Below are positions 42,601 through 50,682 of a stretch of DNA of 64,000 nucleotides, in pieces. Position numbers and translations under genes: made by a program. The notes under the pieces are model-generated. The model ran no database searches. It was not told where the DNA came from and was given only the letters and a program-made list of their open reading frames with translations. How positions within the stretch are numbered: position 1 is the first letter of the stretch; every line of letters begins with the position of its first letter. Location of the stretch: assembly GCA_964462685.1 (NCBI GenBank), contig CAYWYR010000007.1, positions 62,001 to 126,000 on the forward strand, in the 5' to 3' direction. Origin of the DNA: CAYWYR01 sp964462685 (GTDB lineage Bacteria > Bacteroidota > Ignavibacteria > Kapaibacteriales > UBA2268).

Positions 42601-43689
42601 ATGCGTAATACCAGATTCCACAAACAACACACCGAACACAATGCGAAAATGGTGGACTTCGCAGGATTTAAAATGCCTATTCAGTACCCTACGGGTATTA
42701 TAGCCGAACATAAGATCGTTCGGAACGGAGTGGGTGTGTTTGATGTCTCGCATATGGGTGAGTTCAAGGTTGAAGGGCCTGACGCCCTAAATTTCGTACA
42801 GCATGTTTCAGTGAACGACGCTAGCAAACTATTACGCGGGGATGCCCAGTACAGCGCGATGCTATATGAAAACGGTACTATCGTGGATGATATGATAGTT
42901 TATAATATGGGGCCGGATGGCTACCTGCTTGTAGTGAACGGTGCCAATGTAGCGAAAAACTGGGAATGGCTAAGCAAGCACAAAGATAATTTCGATATTA
43001 AGTTTACCGATATAACAGAAGAAACGAATCTGCTCGCGATACAAGGGCCAAAATCCCTGGAGACACTCGCTCCGCTTACAGAGATAGATATGAGCGTTAT
43101 CCCTTTCTACAAGTTTAAGGAAGGTAGTTTTCTCGGTGAACCGATGCTTATCTCCCGTACCGGTTACACAGGGGAGCTCGGTTTTGAGATATATTTCCGT
43201 GGTGGTGACGAGACAGCAACCCGCGTTTGGGATGCGATATTCGAATCCGGCAAACAATTCGATATAGCTCCGGTTGGCCTCGGCGCACGCGATACATTAA
43301 GGCTTGAAAAAGGATTCGCTTTGTATGGCAATGATATAGACGATACCACTACACCGCTTGAAGCGGGACTGGGCTGGATAACAAAACTCGGTAAAGGAGA
43401 CTTTATCGGACGTGATGTACTGGTTAAACAAAAAGAAGAAGGTCTGAAGCGAAGACTTGTGGGATTCGTTGTGGATGCGGACAAGTTTATAGCCCGCCAA
43501 GGATATGATATCTTATCGGGTGGCGAGAAAATCGGAAGAGTGACTTCCGGTAACCTATCACCATCACTCGGGAAACCCATCGGAATGGGATATGTCGATT
43601 GGGACCACCGAGAACCAGGCACCAAGATAGAAATAGCGGCCCGCGGCAAAACATTCCAAGCTGAAGTAAAGAAAATGCCGCTACTATAA
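42601..43689 (+). CDS. gcvT: Glycine cleavage system aminomethyltransferase (T protein)
   Basis: A 362-residue cytosolic enzyme that moves the aminomethyl unit to tetrahydrofolate, releasing ammonia. Typical segments are MVDFAGFKMPIQYPTGIIAEH, GVFDVSHMGEFKVEG, LLVVNGANVAKNWEWL, ISRTGYTGELGFEIYF, GLGARDTLRLEKGFALYGNDID and GRVTSGNLSPSLGKPIGMGYV. The catalytic-region aspartate (in VDDM) and the folate-binding residues are retained. No gcvH or gcvP is adjacent, and no glycine riboswitch fits in the 60-base upstream gap. A terminator follows. Confidence 0.97.
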   Translation: MRNTRFHKQHTEHNAKMVDFAGFKMPIQYPTGIIAEHKIVRNGVGVFDVSHMGEFKVEGPDALNFVQHVSVNDASKLLRGDAQYSAMLYENGTIVDDMIVYNMGPDGYLLVVNGANVAKNWEWLSKHKDNFDIKFTDITEETNLLAIQGPKSLETLAPLTEIDMSVIPFYKFKEGSFLGEPMLISRTGYTGELGFEIYFRGGDETATRVWDAIFESGKQFDIAPVGLGARDTLRLEKGFALYGNDIDDTTTPLEAGLGWITKLGKGDFIGRDVLVKQKEEGLKRRLVGFVVDADKFIARQGYDILSGGEKIGRVTSGNLSPSLGKPIGMGYVDWDHREPGTKIEIAARGKTFQAEVKKMPLL

Positions 43690-43729
43690 CCGTTGATTAG
43701 TAATATCTAATGTATAGTTTATAAAGTAA

Positions 43730-43754
43730 AGCCACTTTAATAGTGGCTTTTTTT
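43730..43754 (+). terminator. Rho-independent terminator after gcvT
   Basis: AGCCACT (43730-43736) pairs with AGTGGCT (43742-43748), with flanking A-T pairs and a run of seven T. It lies 41 bases after the gcvT stop. Confidence 0.9.
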
Positions 43755-43892
43755 ATGTATTTCGATCATCTATTATTTACGCTAATGTAAAAATAAGCAT
43801 TTTGAAATGAGCTTATTATGACATAAATGTAGTTTTAGTCAATTTATGGGATAAAAATAATCTTATTGTTACCATAACCCGGTAAGTCACGA

Positions 43893-44810
43893 TCAGTTAC
43901 TTCTTTTGATTATCCATTTCAAAAGGTACTGCTCATCTACTATCGACCAAGAGTGTGGTTGTCGATTTCCGTTTTTGTTAAACCCCTTACCGGTTGTCGT
44001 AATTAACTCGATATCATTATTGCCGGCGTTGTCCATTAATACTTTGAATGAAGATAAGTCGAATGAGTTAATATCGTAATATCCAGCTCCCCTGTTTTTG
44101 ATCCACCAATCGATATCGGGTTCATGATAAATTATGATAGGCGTATCTTTTAGAGATAACGCGTTTCCACCATTGGGTTCGGAGTGTGAGAATACAGACG
44201 ATTCTATATAATCTGATCTCTTTGAATAGGTATCTCCCCCAAAAATATTTTCAAAATATGGAATCATCCATTCTGCTTCCATCAACATTCCTTTTTTGAA
44301 ATATTTCTTGTGATTCTTAGCTGAAAGATAGAATCTTTCCAGATCAAGTGGCGAGTCAACAACAAATACTCCGTTGATCTCAATATCCGAGTTTCCCATA
44401 TTACAATATTGAGCATAACGTAAAGCACGAGTCCCACTTGCCGATATTCCACCGATAAAGATATTATCAGTAATATTATACTCATCTAGGATTCTTTTGA
44501 TTATAGAATCTAATCTGGATATGACTTTGTTTGATATAAACAGTTCAGGAATATTGTCAGATGTATCTGTAATCAATGTTATATATCCAGAGTCACTACA
44601 CATGCCGGCAAACCTGTTATTTGATACCCTGGATTCTGATGGTAGCTTAGTAAAGTCTCTGATAACTATACCTTTTATGCTATCTGTATTCGGGAGTATT
44701 AAAATGCAACTATTATACGTAGAATCATTCTTACTGAAATACCTGTATTCATATTCAAGGGCATTTATTCCAACGTAACTAAAAAGCAAAGTTATTATAA
44801 GGTATTTCAT
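43893..44810 (-). CDS. Exported alpha/beta-hydrolase-like protein
   Basis: A 305-residue protein with a signal peptide (about residues 1-17). The nucleophile elbow GGISASGTRALRYA has S123 in the usual position, with S in place of the second elbow glycine. A candidate acid lies in VVDSPLDLERF and a candidate histidine in RQPHSWSI near the C-terminus. This fits an alpha/beta hydrolase (esterase or peptidase group) acting in the periplasm or outside. Its start overlaps the stop of the upstream beta-lactamase-family gene by four bases, so the two serine hydrolases are co-translated. The substrate is unknown. Confidence 0.65.
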   Translation of the reverse strand: MKYLIITLLFSYVGINALEYEYRYFSKNDSTYNSCILILPNTDSIKGIVIRDFTKLPSESRVSNNRFAGMCSDSGYITLITDTSDNIPELFISNKVISRLDSIIKRILDEYNITDNIFIGGISASGTRALRYAQYCNMGNSDIEINGVFVVDSPLDLERFYLSAKNHKKYFKKGMLMEAEWMIPYFENIFGGDTYSKRSDYIESSVFSHSEPNGGNALSLKDTPIIIYHEPDIDWWIKNRGAGYYDINSFDLSSFKVLMDNAGNNDIELITTTGKGFNKNGNRQPHSWSIVDEQYLLKWIIKRSN

Positions 44811-45928
44811 TTAAGGTGGGGCTCTATAATTTTCAGCAATAGGTTACTCAAGTCAGCATTTATATATCGCTTATCTTTTTCTAAAGTAGAAACCGAGATC
44901 GTTAAGTCATACTTTGGCAGGTACATACTATCTGTTCCCCAAAATCCACCGTGATAATATCCATCGTATCCATGAAAGTCGATTTTCCTCAGGCCTAAAC
45001 AGTAATTGGACATCTCAGAAGGAAGAACAAACTCATGCATTTTAGATAAAAGAGAATCATTTACGATTATTTTACCTCCGAAAAGGTGCGAATAGAAAAG
45101 ACTCATGTCATGTACAGTAGAGATAAGGCCCCCTCCGCCATACAAATCCCAGGAGGGATCAAAGCGACCTGACTGCCAACCTTCAGATGTATAATATTGT
45201 TCCGCTAAAGGCATTGCATCCTTTGGTTTATCTTGAAGTTTTGCAAACCAGGTATTATAGATACCGAGTTCCTTAAACTTGAGTAAAGCCGGTATCGCTT
45301 CGTAAAATACATTGTCTGTGATATTTTCTATTATCTCCGTCAATAATATATAATTGATATCACCATATATAAATCCTTTACCTGCTTCCCAAAGGGGTGT
45401 ACCTATACTAACAGATATATCGATCTGTTCATCTATAGTCCAGTTTTTTCGAGGATTATGTCGTACATATTCAAAATAAACGCTATCAACATAATCTCTT
45501 ATACCCGAGCTGTGGGAAAGCAGATGTTTGATACTTATGCTATCGGTATCATAACCTGCATTAACAAATTTTATATTTGTACCCTGTGAAAGGTAGTTGC
45601 TTATAGATTTATCTAAAAGTATAGAACCATTTTCTGCAAGTTTTATGATAGCGGCTGCGACATACGTTTTGGTATTACTGGCGATCAAAACGGGATTGTC
45701 TGGTGATACTGCTTTCGATCTGTCTTTACTGGTATATCCCGCTGCGGACTTCCATGAAATATCGTATCTATCTGATATTATGCTGATTTGTATTCCAACT
45801 GCATCTGGATTCGCAGCATAGGTAGAATCTAATATTGTCTGAAGTTTATTATCTAATTCATTAGCATATATGCAATTACAAACAAAGCTTAATAGAATCA
45901 GAGCTAAAACATTGCTTTTATATTTCAA
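44807..45928 (-). CDS. Exported serine hydrolase of the beta-lactamase (class C/DD-peptidase) family
   Basis: A 373-residue protein with a signal peptide (about 1-22). The S-x-x-K nucleophile motif is S84-N-T-K87, the second motif is YGDINY (in place of the usual YSN), and the third is HGG in YYHGGFWGT. TIDEQIDISVSI and HLLSHSSGIRDYVD are typical of the family. Members hydrolyse peptidoglycan peptides, D-amino-acid peptides or esters; true beta-lactamase activity should not be assumed. It is coupled by a four-base overlap to the alpha/beta hydrolase gene downstream. Confidence 0.88.
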   Translation of the reverse strand: MKYKSNVLALILLSFVCNCIYANELDNKLQTILDSTYAANPDAVGIQISIISDRYDISWKSAAGYTSKDRSKAVSPDNPVLIASNTKTYVAAAIIKLAENGSILLDKSISNYLSQGTNIKFVNAGYDTDSISIKHLLSHSSGIRDYVDSVYFEYVRHNPRKNWTIDEQIDISVSIGTPLWEAGKGFIYGDINYILLTEIIENITDNVFYEAIPALLKFKELGIYNTWFAKLQDKPKDAMPLAEQYYTSEGWQSGRFDPSWDLYGGGGLISTVHDMSLFYSHLFGGKIIVNDSLLSKMHEFVLPSEMSNYCLGLRKIDFHGYDGYYHGGFWGTDSMYLPKYDLTISVSTLEKDKRYINADLSNLLLKIIEPHLK

Positions 45929-46053
45929 TTTTAATACCGATACTTAATTGTATTGATACTAACATAAGAGTTCGAGAATGGTTGCAGATTGGTAAATAAT
46001 ATTCATACCTATGGGTGATTTAGATAGTATCGTTAACTATTGACATATCAACC

Positions 46054-47598
46054 TCACCTTCCCCAATACTCTCTATCAAGTGATCTATACTGAATAGCTT
46101 CTGAAATGCAGGAAACGTCTATGTTATCTTTGCCGGCCATATCGGCAATCGTGCGGCTCACTTTCAGGATTCTATCATAAGCGCGGGCTGATAGCCCCAG
46201 CCTTTCCATTGCGGTTTTGAGTAATGTCTCGCTGGCGCTATCAAGCACGCAGTAACGCCTGATCATAGCGGTGCTCATATCAGCGTTCTTGAATATACCG
46301 TGCTCATTTTTGAACCTATCCAATTGTATCTGCCTTGCTTTTACTACCCTTTTGCGGATTTCTGTGCTGGGTTCGCCCTCCCTTTTACTGGCGAGCTCCT
46401 CGTAATTTACTTTAGGTACTTCCACATGTATATCTATCCTGTCAAGCAGAGGACCTGATATTTTACCAAGGTATCGCTGAATCTGCTGAGGCGTGGATTG
46501 TGAGTCCTCCAGCATTTGCCCATCGGGAGTTGGATTCATCGAACATACAAGCATAAAATTAGCAGGGAAATCCACGTTCTGCCTTGTGCGGCTTATGCTG
46601 ATCTGTTTATCTTCCAGAGGCTGGCGAAGAACCTCGAGTACGTTCCGAGCGAACTCCGGCAGTTCGTCCATAAAGAGAACACCGTGATGTGCAAGCGATA
46701 TCTCGCCAGGCCGTATCTTGCTCATACCTCCGCCCACAAGTGCGGCATCGCTTATGGTGTGGTGCGGTGAGCGGAAAGGCCGCTGAGTTACAAGTGCCTT
46801 ACCAGATGGCAGCATACCCGCGATGGAGTGGATCTTTGTCGTTTCAAGGGATTCTTCCAAACCGAGGGGCGGCAGGATTGGTGAAATACGCTTCGCCAGC
46901 ATTGTCTTGCCGGAACCCGGAGGGCCGATCATAAGAATATTATGCCCGCCGGATGCCGCTACCTCTAAAGCCCTTTTTGTAGATTCCTGACCCTTTACAT
47001 CTTTCAGGTCATAGCTTACATTTTCTAATTCATTTTCAAACAGCTTGTCTAGATCAACGGTAAATGGTGCGATCTCCGTTTTACCTTTAAGGTAACTCAC
47101 AGTCTCAGCTAAGGTTTCTACGGGGATAACCCTTAAATCACCTGTTAGTGCTGCTTCGCCAGCATTGTCTTTTGGTAGTATGATACGCTCAAAGCTTTCC
47201 TTAGAAGCGGCTATCGCTATCGGCAGAGTACCTTTTATGGGTCTCAGAGTACCTTCAAGCGAGAGCTCTCCCAGTACCATCGTCTTCGATAGCTCGTCAT
47301 ATTCGATTACGCCGCTCGCTGCTAATATTCCAAGAGCTATTGGCAGATCAAAAGCAGAGCCTTCTTTTTTCACATCGGCTGGCGCAAGGTTTACGGTAAT
47401 CTTTTTGAGGGGATTGGCAAAGCCAGAATTTGATATCGCGGCGTTTACTCGCTCTTTGGATTCGCGTACCGCACCGTCGGGCAAGCCGACGATAACCATA
47501 CCAGGCATTTGATTGTCTAGGTTCACCTCTATTTCCACGGTGAACGCATTAATGCCCATTACAGATGAGCTATATAATTTTGAGAACATAAATTTCAA
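46054..47598 (-). CDS. comM: YifB/ComM family Mg-chelatase-like AAA+ ATPase
   Basis: A 514-residue ATPase. The N-terminal Lon-protease-like S5 fold (about 1-170) begins VMGINAFTVEIEVNLDNQMPGMVIVGLPDGAVRESKERV-type (key words GLPDGAVRES, KKITVNLAPAD). The central AAA+ core has Walker A GPPGSGKTML, Walker B GVLFMDELPEF and the sensor SRTRQNVDFPANFMLV. The C-terminal chelatase-like helices have GLSARAYDRILKVSRTIADMAG. ComM is a hexameric helicase promoting branch migration during natural transformation, which links it functionally to the ComEA-like gene at 42 kb. Confidence 0.94.
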   Translation of the reverse strand: MKFMFSKLYSSSVMGINAFTVEIEVNLDNQMPGMVIVGLPDGAVRESKERVNAAISNSGFANPLKKITVNLAPADVKKEGSAFDLPIALGILAASGVIEYDELSKTMVLGELSLEGTLRPIKGTLPIAIAASKESFERIILPKDNAGEAALTGDLRVIPVETLAETVSYLKGKTEIAPFTVDLDKLFENELENVSYDLKDVKGQESTKRALEVAASGGHNILMIGPPGSGKTMLAKRISPILPPLGLEESLETTKIHSIAGMLPSGKALVTQRPFRSPHHTISDAALVGGGMSKIRPGEISLAHHGVLFMDELPEFARNVLEVLRQPLEDKQISISRTRQNVDFPANFMLVCSMNPTPDGQMLEDSQSTPQQIQRYLGKISGPLLDRIDIHVEVPKVNYEELASKREGEPSTEIRKRVVKARQIQLDRFKNEHGIFKNADMSTAMIRRYCVLDSASETLLKTAMERLGLSARAYDRILKVSRTIADMAGKDNIDVSCISEAIQYRSLDREYWGR

Positions 47599-47628
47599 TC
47601 TGTTAGATAATCATTAACAGAAAGATAA

Positions 47629-47660
47629 GGATAGGAGAATTAAATTTCATCCTCCTATCC
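47629..47660. terminator. Inverted repeat, possible terminator between yifB and the small membrane protein gene
   Basis: GGATAGGAG (47629-47637) pairs perfectly with CTCCTATCC (47652-47660) around a 14-base loop. The T-rich side is TATATTTT on the plus strand and weak on the minus strand. The flanking genes are on the minus strand, so a terminator role for the 47794 gene is only possible. Confidence 0.45.
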
Positions 47661-47793
47661 TATATTTTAAGAATATCAGCCCGATCGGAGAAGATGAATT
47701 TCGGTTTTAGAAAGTCTCATCACCTATATTTTTCGAAATTTCTCAAAAAAATACCTTGTTCAATTCCTGTAGAATTGATTGTTATAAGCCTAT

Positions 47794-48192
47794 CTACATC
47801 TGTGAGTTTATAATTGTACTGAACATAACCCCGAAGAAAAGTGCGTAAAGTGCAAATGATAAGATTATAAATCCTATATAGATAAAGAAATAAATCTTGG
47901 TCATCTTAAAGTGTTCTTGTAGTTTAGAATAGAAAGCGTAGATATCCCCTTCGTTTTCGCTGCCGTTCAGGTAATATCGGAGTTTATCCGAACCTTCCTG
48001 TGCCTTAAGCCCAGCCAATATCATAGGTATGCCGAATATAGCTGTAATAAAACCTAAACAGGTTATGATTCCAAATACCAGATAAAGCGTGCCAGTTGTC
48101 TTCATATCACTGGCTAGCTGCTCCATCATCTGGTTTTGAATCATCTCTCTGTCGTTGATCTGTCTGGGTTGGTTTTCCATATTCTGTTCCAT
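47794..48192 (-). CDS. Small membrane protein with two TM segments, DUF5362-like
   Basis: A 132-residue protein. A polar Gln/Met-rich N-terminus (about 1-30) precedes TM segments at about 34-62 (TLYLVFGIITCLGFITAIFGIP, A-G-rich) and 98-128 (IYFFIYIGFIILSFALYALFFGV). The short loop between them includes SDKLRYYLNGSENEGDIYAFYSKL. The pattern recalls DUF5362-type proteins of Bacteroidota, which have no known function. Met1 or Met5 may be the start. Divergent from the secreted-protein gene at 48314. Confidence 0.6.
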   Translation of the reverse strand: MEQNMENQPRQINDREMIQNQMMEQLASDMKTTGTLYLVFGIITCLGFITAIFGIPMILAGLKAQEGSDKLRYYLNGSENEGDIYAFYSKLQEHFKMTKIYFFIYIGFIILSFALYALFFGVMFSTIINSQM

Positions 48193-48313
48193 TTGCTACT
48201 TGATAATAATATCATAACTTAAATTATTAATCTTATACTTACAACATTTTAACCTTCATTTACTACTTTCGTAATGCCAGTAGTTTACTATCACCAAAAT
48301 CAATTTTATAGAT

Positions 48314-48919
48314 ATGAAAGTTATTTCGGTTATTTTACTTGTGTGTGCAACGGCTTTTTCGGCTATAGCAGGCCAGGTTATGATGAAAGGCAAAGTAGTT
48401 GACCATATCGACGGCAAACCCAAAGCCGTGGATATCACATTTGTGGATCCGAATGGGAAGAAGATAAAGATCTTATCCAATATCCTGACAGGGGAATACC
48501 GCCAGTTACTAGATGGCGGTACTAATTATGATGTTACTGTGATGGCGGGTGATGTATTCCGTGAGACATTCAGCATTTCTACAAGATCCAGCGATAGCTC
48601 TTATGTAGAACAGGATGAGCTTATAAAAGTGAAATCTCTTATGCCCGGCCGAGAGCTTCAGCGATACTCTGCTTTCTCTGGTTCCAACCTTACTCCGGAT
48701 GCTACAAAAAATATCCGCATGCTCAATAAAATGATGAGATTCAACCGTGGGCTTACTATCGATCTTGCTGTGGCAGACGAAGCTAAGAAAGCAGCTGTGG
48801 AGGCAAATGTCAATAAGTTAAAGTATGTGGCAGATAGAATAAATGTTGTTGTAAAACCAGAAGCTGGCAATGATATAGTCTATTTTGTAAATAATAACAA
48901 AGATCTATTTAAAGACTGA
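48314..48919 (+). CDS. Secreted protein with carboxypeptidase-regulatory-like beta-sandwich
   Basis: A 201-residue protein with a Sec signal peptide (cleavage about residue 19, AIAGQ). The following MMKGKVVDHIDGKPKAVDITFVDPNGKKIKI-type stretch (key KGKVVD, GKPKAVDITF, TGEYRQLLDGG, YDVTVMAG) is a transthyretin/CarboxypepD_reg-like beta-sandwich. A helical C-terminal half follows. It is probably periplasmic or envelope-attached. Function not recognised. It ends with a strong terminator before gatC. Confidence 0.65.
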   Translation: MKVISVILLVCATAFSAIAGQVMMKGKVVDHIDGKPKAVDITFVDPNGKKIKILSNILTGEYRQLLDGGTNYDVTVMAGDVFRETFSISTRSSDSSYVEQDELIKVKSLMPGRELQRYSAFSGSNLTPDATKNIRMLNKMMRFNRGLTIDLAVADEAKKAAVEANVNKLKYVADRINVVVKPEAGNDIVYFVNNNKDLFKD

Positions 48920-48942
48920 TCATTCCGATAGTATAAAATAAT

Positions 48943-48969
48943 AGCGGGCTGAATTCAGTCCGCTTTTTT
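48943..48969 (+). terminator. Rho-independent terminator after the secreted-protein gene
   Basis: AGCGGGCTG (48943-48951) pairs with CAGTCCGCT (48956-48964), with one G-T pair and an AATT loop, and is followed by six T. It lies 24 bases after the stop at 48919. Confidence 0.9.
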
Positions 48970-49031
48970 ATTTTTGAGAAGTTTGAGAAGATTGTATATA
49001 CGAAACCCGCTAAATATACTCCATTTATAAA

Positions 49032-49334
49032 ATGAACATAACAAAAGACGACATAAGGAAAACCGCTGAGCTTGCTAGGCTGGAATTCACCGATAAGGAA
49101 CTTGACGCATTTCAGGAGCAGTTCCAGAAAATCATTGATTATGTTGGCAAAATAGACGCATTGGCTCTCGACGGTGTAGAGCCATTGACGCATCTTCATG
49201 ATTTCTATTCAAACATCCGAAAAGATGAAAGCATAGCGGGGCTGCCAACTGCCGAAGCACTCAAGAACGCACCAAAGAAAAGCGATACCTACTTTAAAGT
49301 GCCTAAGGTGTTAGAATCCGCTGACGAAAATTAA
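49032..49334 (+). CDS. gatC: Aspartyl/glutamyl-tRNA amidotransferase subunit C
   Basis: A 100-residue subunit of the GatCAB complex that converts mischarged Glu-tRNA-Gln or Asp-tRNA-Asn to the amide. IRKTAELARLEFTDKELDAFQEQFQKIIDYV-type helices (key IRKTAELARLEF) and the VEPLTHLHD...IRKDE motif match the family. gatA and gatB are not adjacent, as in many bacteria. The following gene starts 26 bases downstream on the same strand. Confidence 0.95.
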   Translation: MNITKDDIRKTAELARLEFTDKELDAFQEQFQKIIDYVGKIDALALDGVEPLTHLHDFYSNIRKDESIAGLPTAEALKNAPKKSDTYFKVPKVLESADEN

Positions 49335-49360
49335 GCTTTTCTGTTAAAGCAAATATTAGA

Positions 49361-49843
49361 ATGCAGGTTTTGAACCAGTTATTGAACTCACCGGAAATTA
49401 TCAAAGCTAAAAAAATAGCTTTGGGTTCTATGGCTATGCATTTAGCTATTGGCATCGGAATATACTACTCTAATATCGGTTTTGGTTTGGTAAGCGGAAA
49501 TGCTGCTGATGCGTACTATTTAATGTCAATGTTTACCCATTTGATACTGCACCGGTATATTTTTCGTGCAAAAACGGGGCATTCTCTCAAGCATCATATT
49601 TATCAGCACAGGCTGCCATACTATCCTAAAGCTATTCTTCTCAGTAATATGACAGGAATCATCCCGATTATTTACTCCCTTACTGTATCACCAAACTCTT
49701 CGCTCTTCGTTGTAGGAATACACATTGTAGCTGCATCGCTGATATTCAGTGTCTATCCAAATAAAAAAAATCTCTTCAAACATTTAGAATTAGGCGATGG
49801 CAAGCCGGAAAAATCAAAGCTCTATGAGATGTTTTTCAACTAA
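49361..49843 (+). CDS. Uncharacterised polytopic membrane protein
   Basis: A 160-residue protein with about four hydrophobic segments (about 18-42, 47-64, 90-107, 112-133) and a His-rich loop (LILHRYIFRAKTGHSLKHHIYQHR) facing one side. I recognise no family. It is probably co-transcribed with gatC. Its 3' end overlaps the 3' end of the convergent lipoprotein gene by 30 bases. Confidence 0.55.
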   Translation: MQVLNQLLNSPEIIKAKKIALGSMAMHLAIGIGIYYSNIGFGLVSGNAADAYYLMSMFTHLILHRYIFRAKTGHSLKHHIYQHRLPYYPKAILLSNMTGIIPIIYSLTVSPNSSLFVVGIHIVAASLIFSVYPNKKNLFKHLELGDGKPEKSKLYEMFFN

Positions 49844-50650
49844 TTCTATCTCTATACTGCCGTAAGGCAACTGATCCACGATCTCCATACTTTCCGGTAG
49901 CATAGAAAGAAAGCTTATAATATGCTCTGCATTATAGCGAAACGCTATCAGGCCTACATCTCCATGGAAATAATAGTCGTAGATTACCGATAACTCGTTG
50001 GCTCCTGGATGGGAATCGATATCAAGGTATTCCGATAAATCAGCGATATATCTATACTGTACCAGATCAGTATAGTGATCGCCATTGGATAAAGTTATCT
50101 CATGCCCAGGTGATACAATAAGCTCCGTGTGATTTGAATTAGCTAATTGAATATGTCCTTGATGACCTTCAAAGTAGGGTACGAACATACTGCTGCTTAC
50201 TATATCTGTACCATAAGGATCGTGTCCGTCATTGAATTTTTGCATAAGCCCATCTTCTCTATTAGAAAGTGAGCTGATACCATTATCAAAAGTATGATCA
50301 AAAAACTCAAGTGATATGTGCCTGTCCACATCCATCTGGAACCATCTGAAATTATTCTGCTCGTAATCAGTCCCGACAGTTAGCTTATAACGTTCAATAG
50401 CTTGTGGTAGCATTGAAGGATGACTAGGGTCAGACATATCAACATCTTGAGTAGATACAGTATATGTCCACGAATTACCTTCCACCAATGGGATAGCGGA
50501 AAACTCCAGCTCATCGTTAAGCATGCCCTCGTATATCGGCTTACCCGAGATATCTTCTTTTACAACTTCATCTACATCCAGTGGCCCTTTATCACAGCTT
50601 GTGATCAAGAGTATCAATGGAGTAAATAAACATAGCAATAATTTTTTCAT
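49814..50650 (-). CDS. Lipoprotein, third gene of second dual-membrane anti-sigma operon
   Basis: A 278-residue lipoprotein with lipobox LITSC (C19) directly after a short signal peptide. The mature part is beta-rich, with EGNSWTYTVSTQDVD and a YKLTVGTDYEQNNFRWFQM segment resembling lipoproteins that report on or bind envelope components. No catalytic motif was recognised. It lies 32 bases after the anti-sigma-like gene and occupies the same operon position as the lipoprotein at 10705. The sequences of the two lipoproteins show no obvious similarity by eye, so position rather than homology links them. Confidence 0.65.
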   Translation of the reverse strand: MKKLLLCLFTPLILLITSCDKGPLDVDEVVKEDISGKPIYEGMLNDELEFSAIPLVEGNSWTYTVSTQDVDMSDPSHPSMLPQAIERYKLTVGTDYEQNNFRWFQMDVDRHISLEFFDHTFDNGISSLSNREDGLMQKFNDGHDPYGTDIVSSSMFVPYFEGHQGHIQLANSNHTELIVSPGHEITLSNGDHYTDLVQYRYIADLSEYLDIDSHPGANELSVIYDYYFHGDVGLIAFRYNAEHIISFLSMLPESMEIVDQLPYGSIEIELVEKHLIEL

Positions 50651-50682
50651 TTTTATTACCTATTAAGGATGTACTTGTAGAA

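Noticed and set aside
43164..43649. 161-codon minus-strand ORF opposite gcvT
   Set aside because: Serine/proline-rich antisense shadow of a clear conserved gene.
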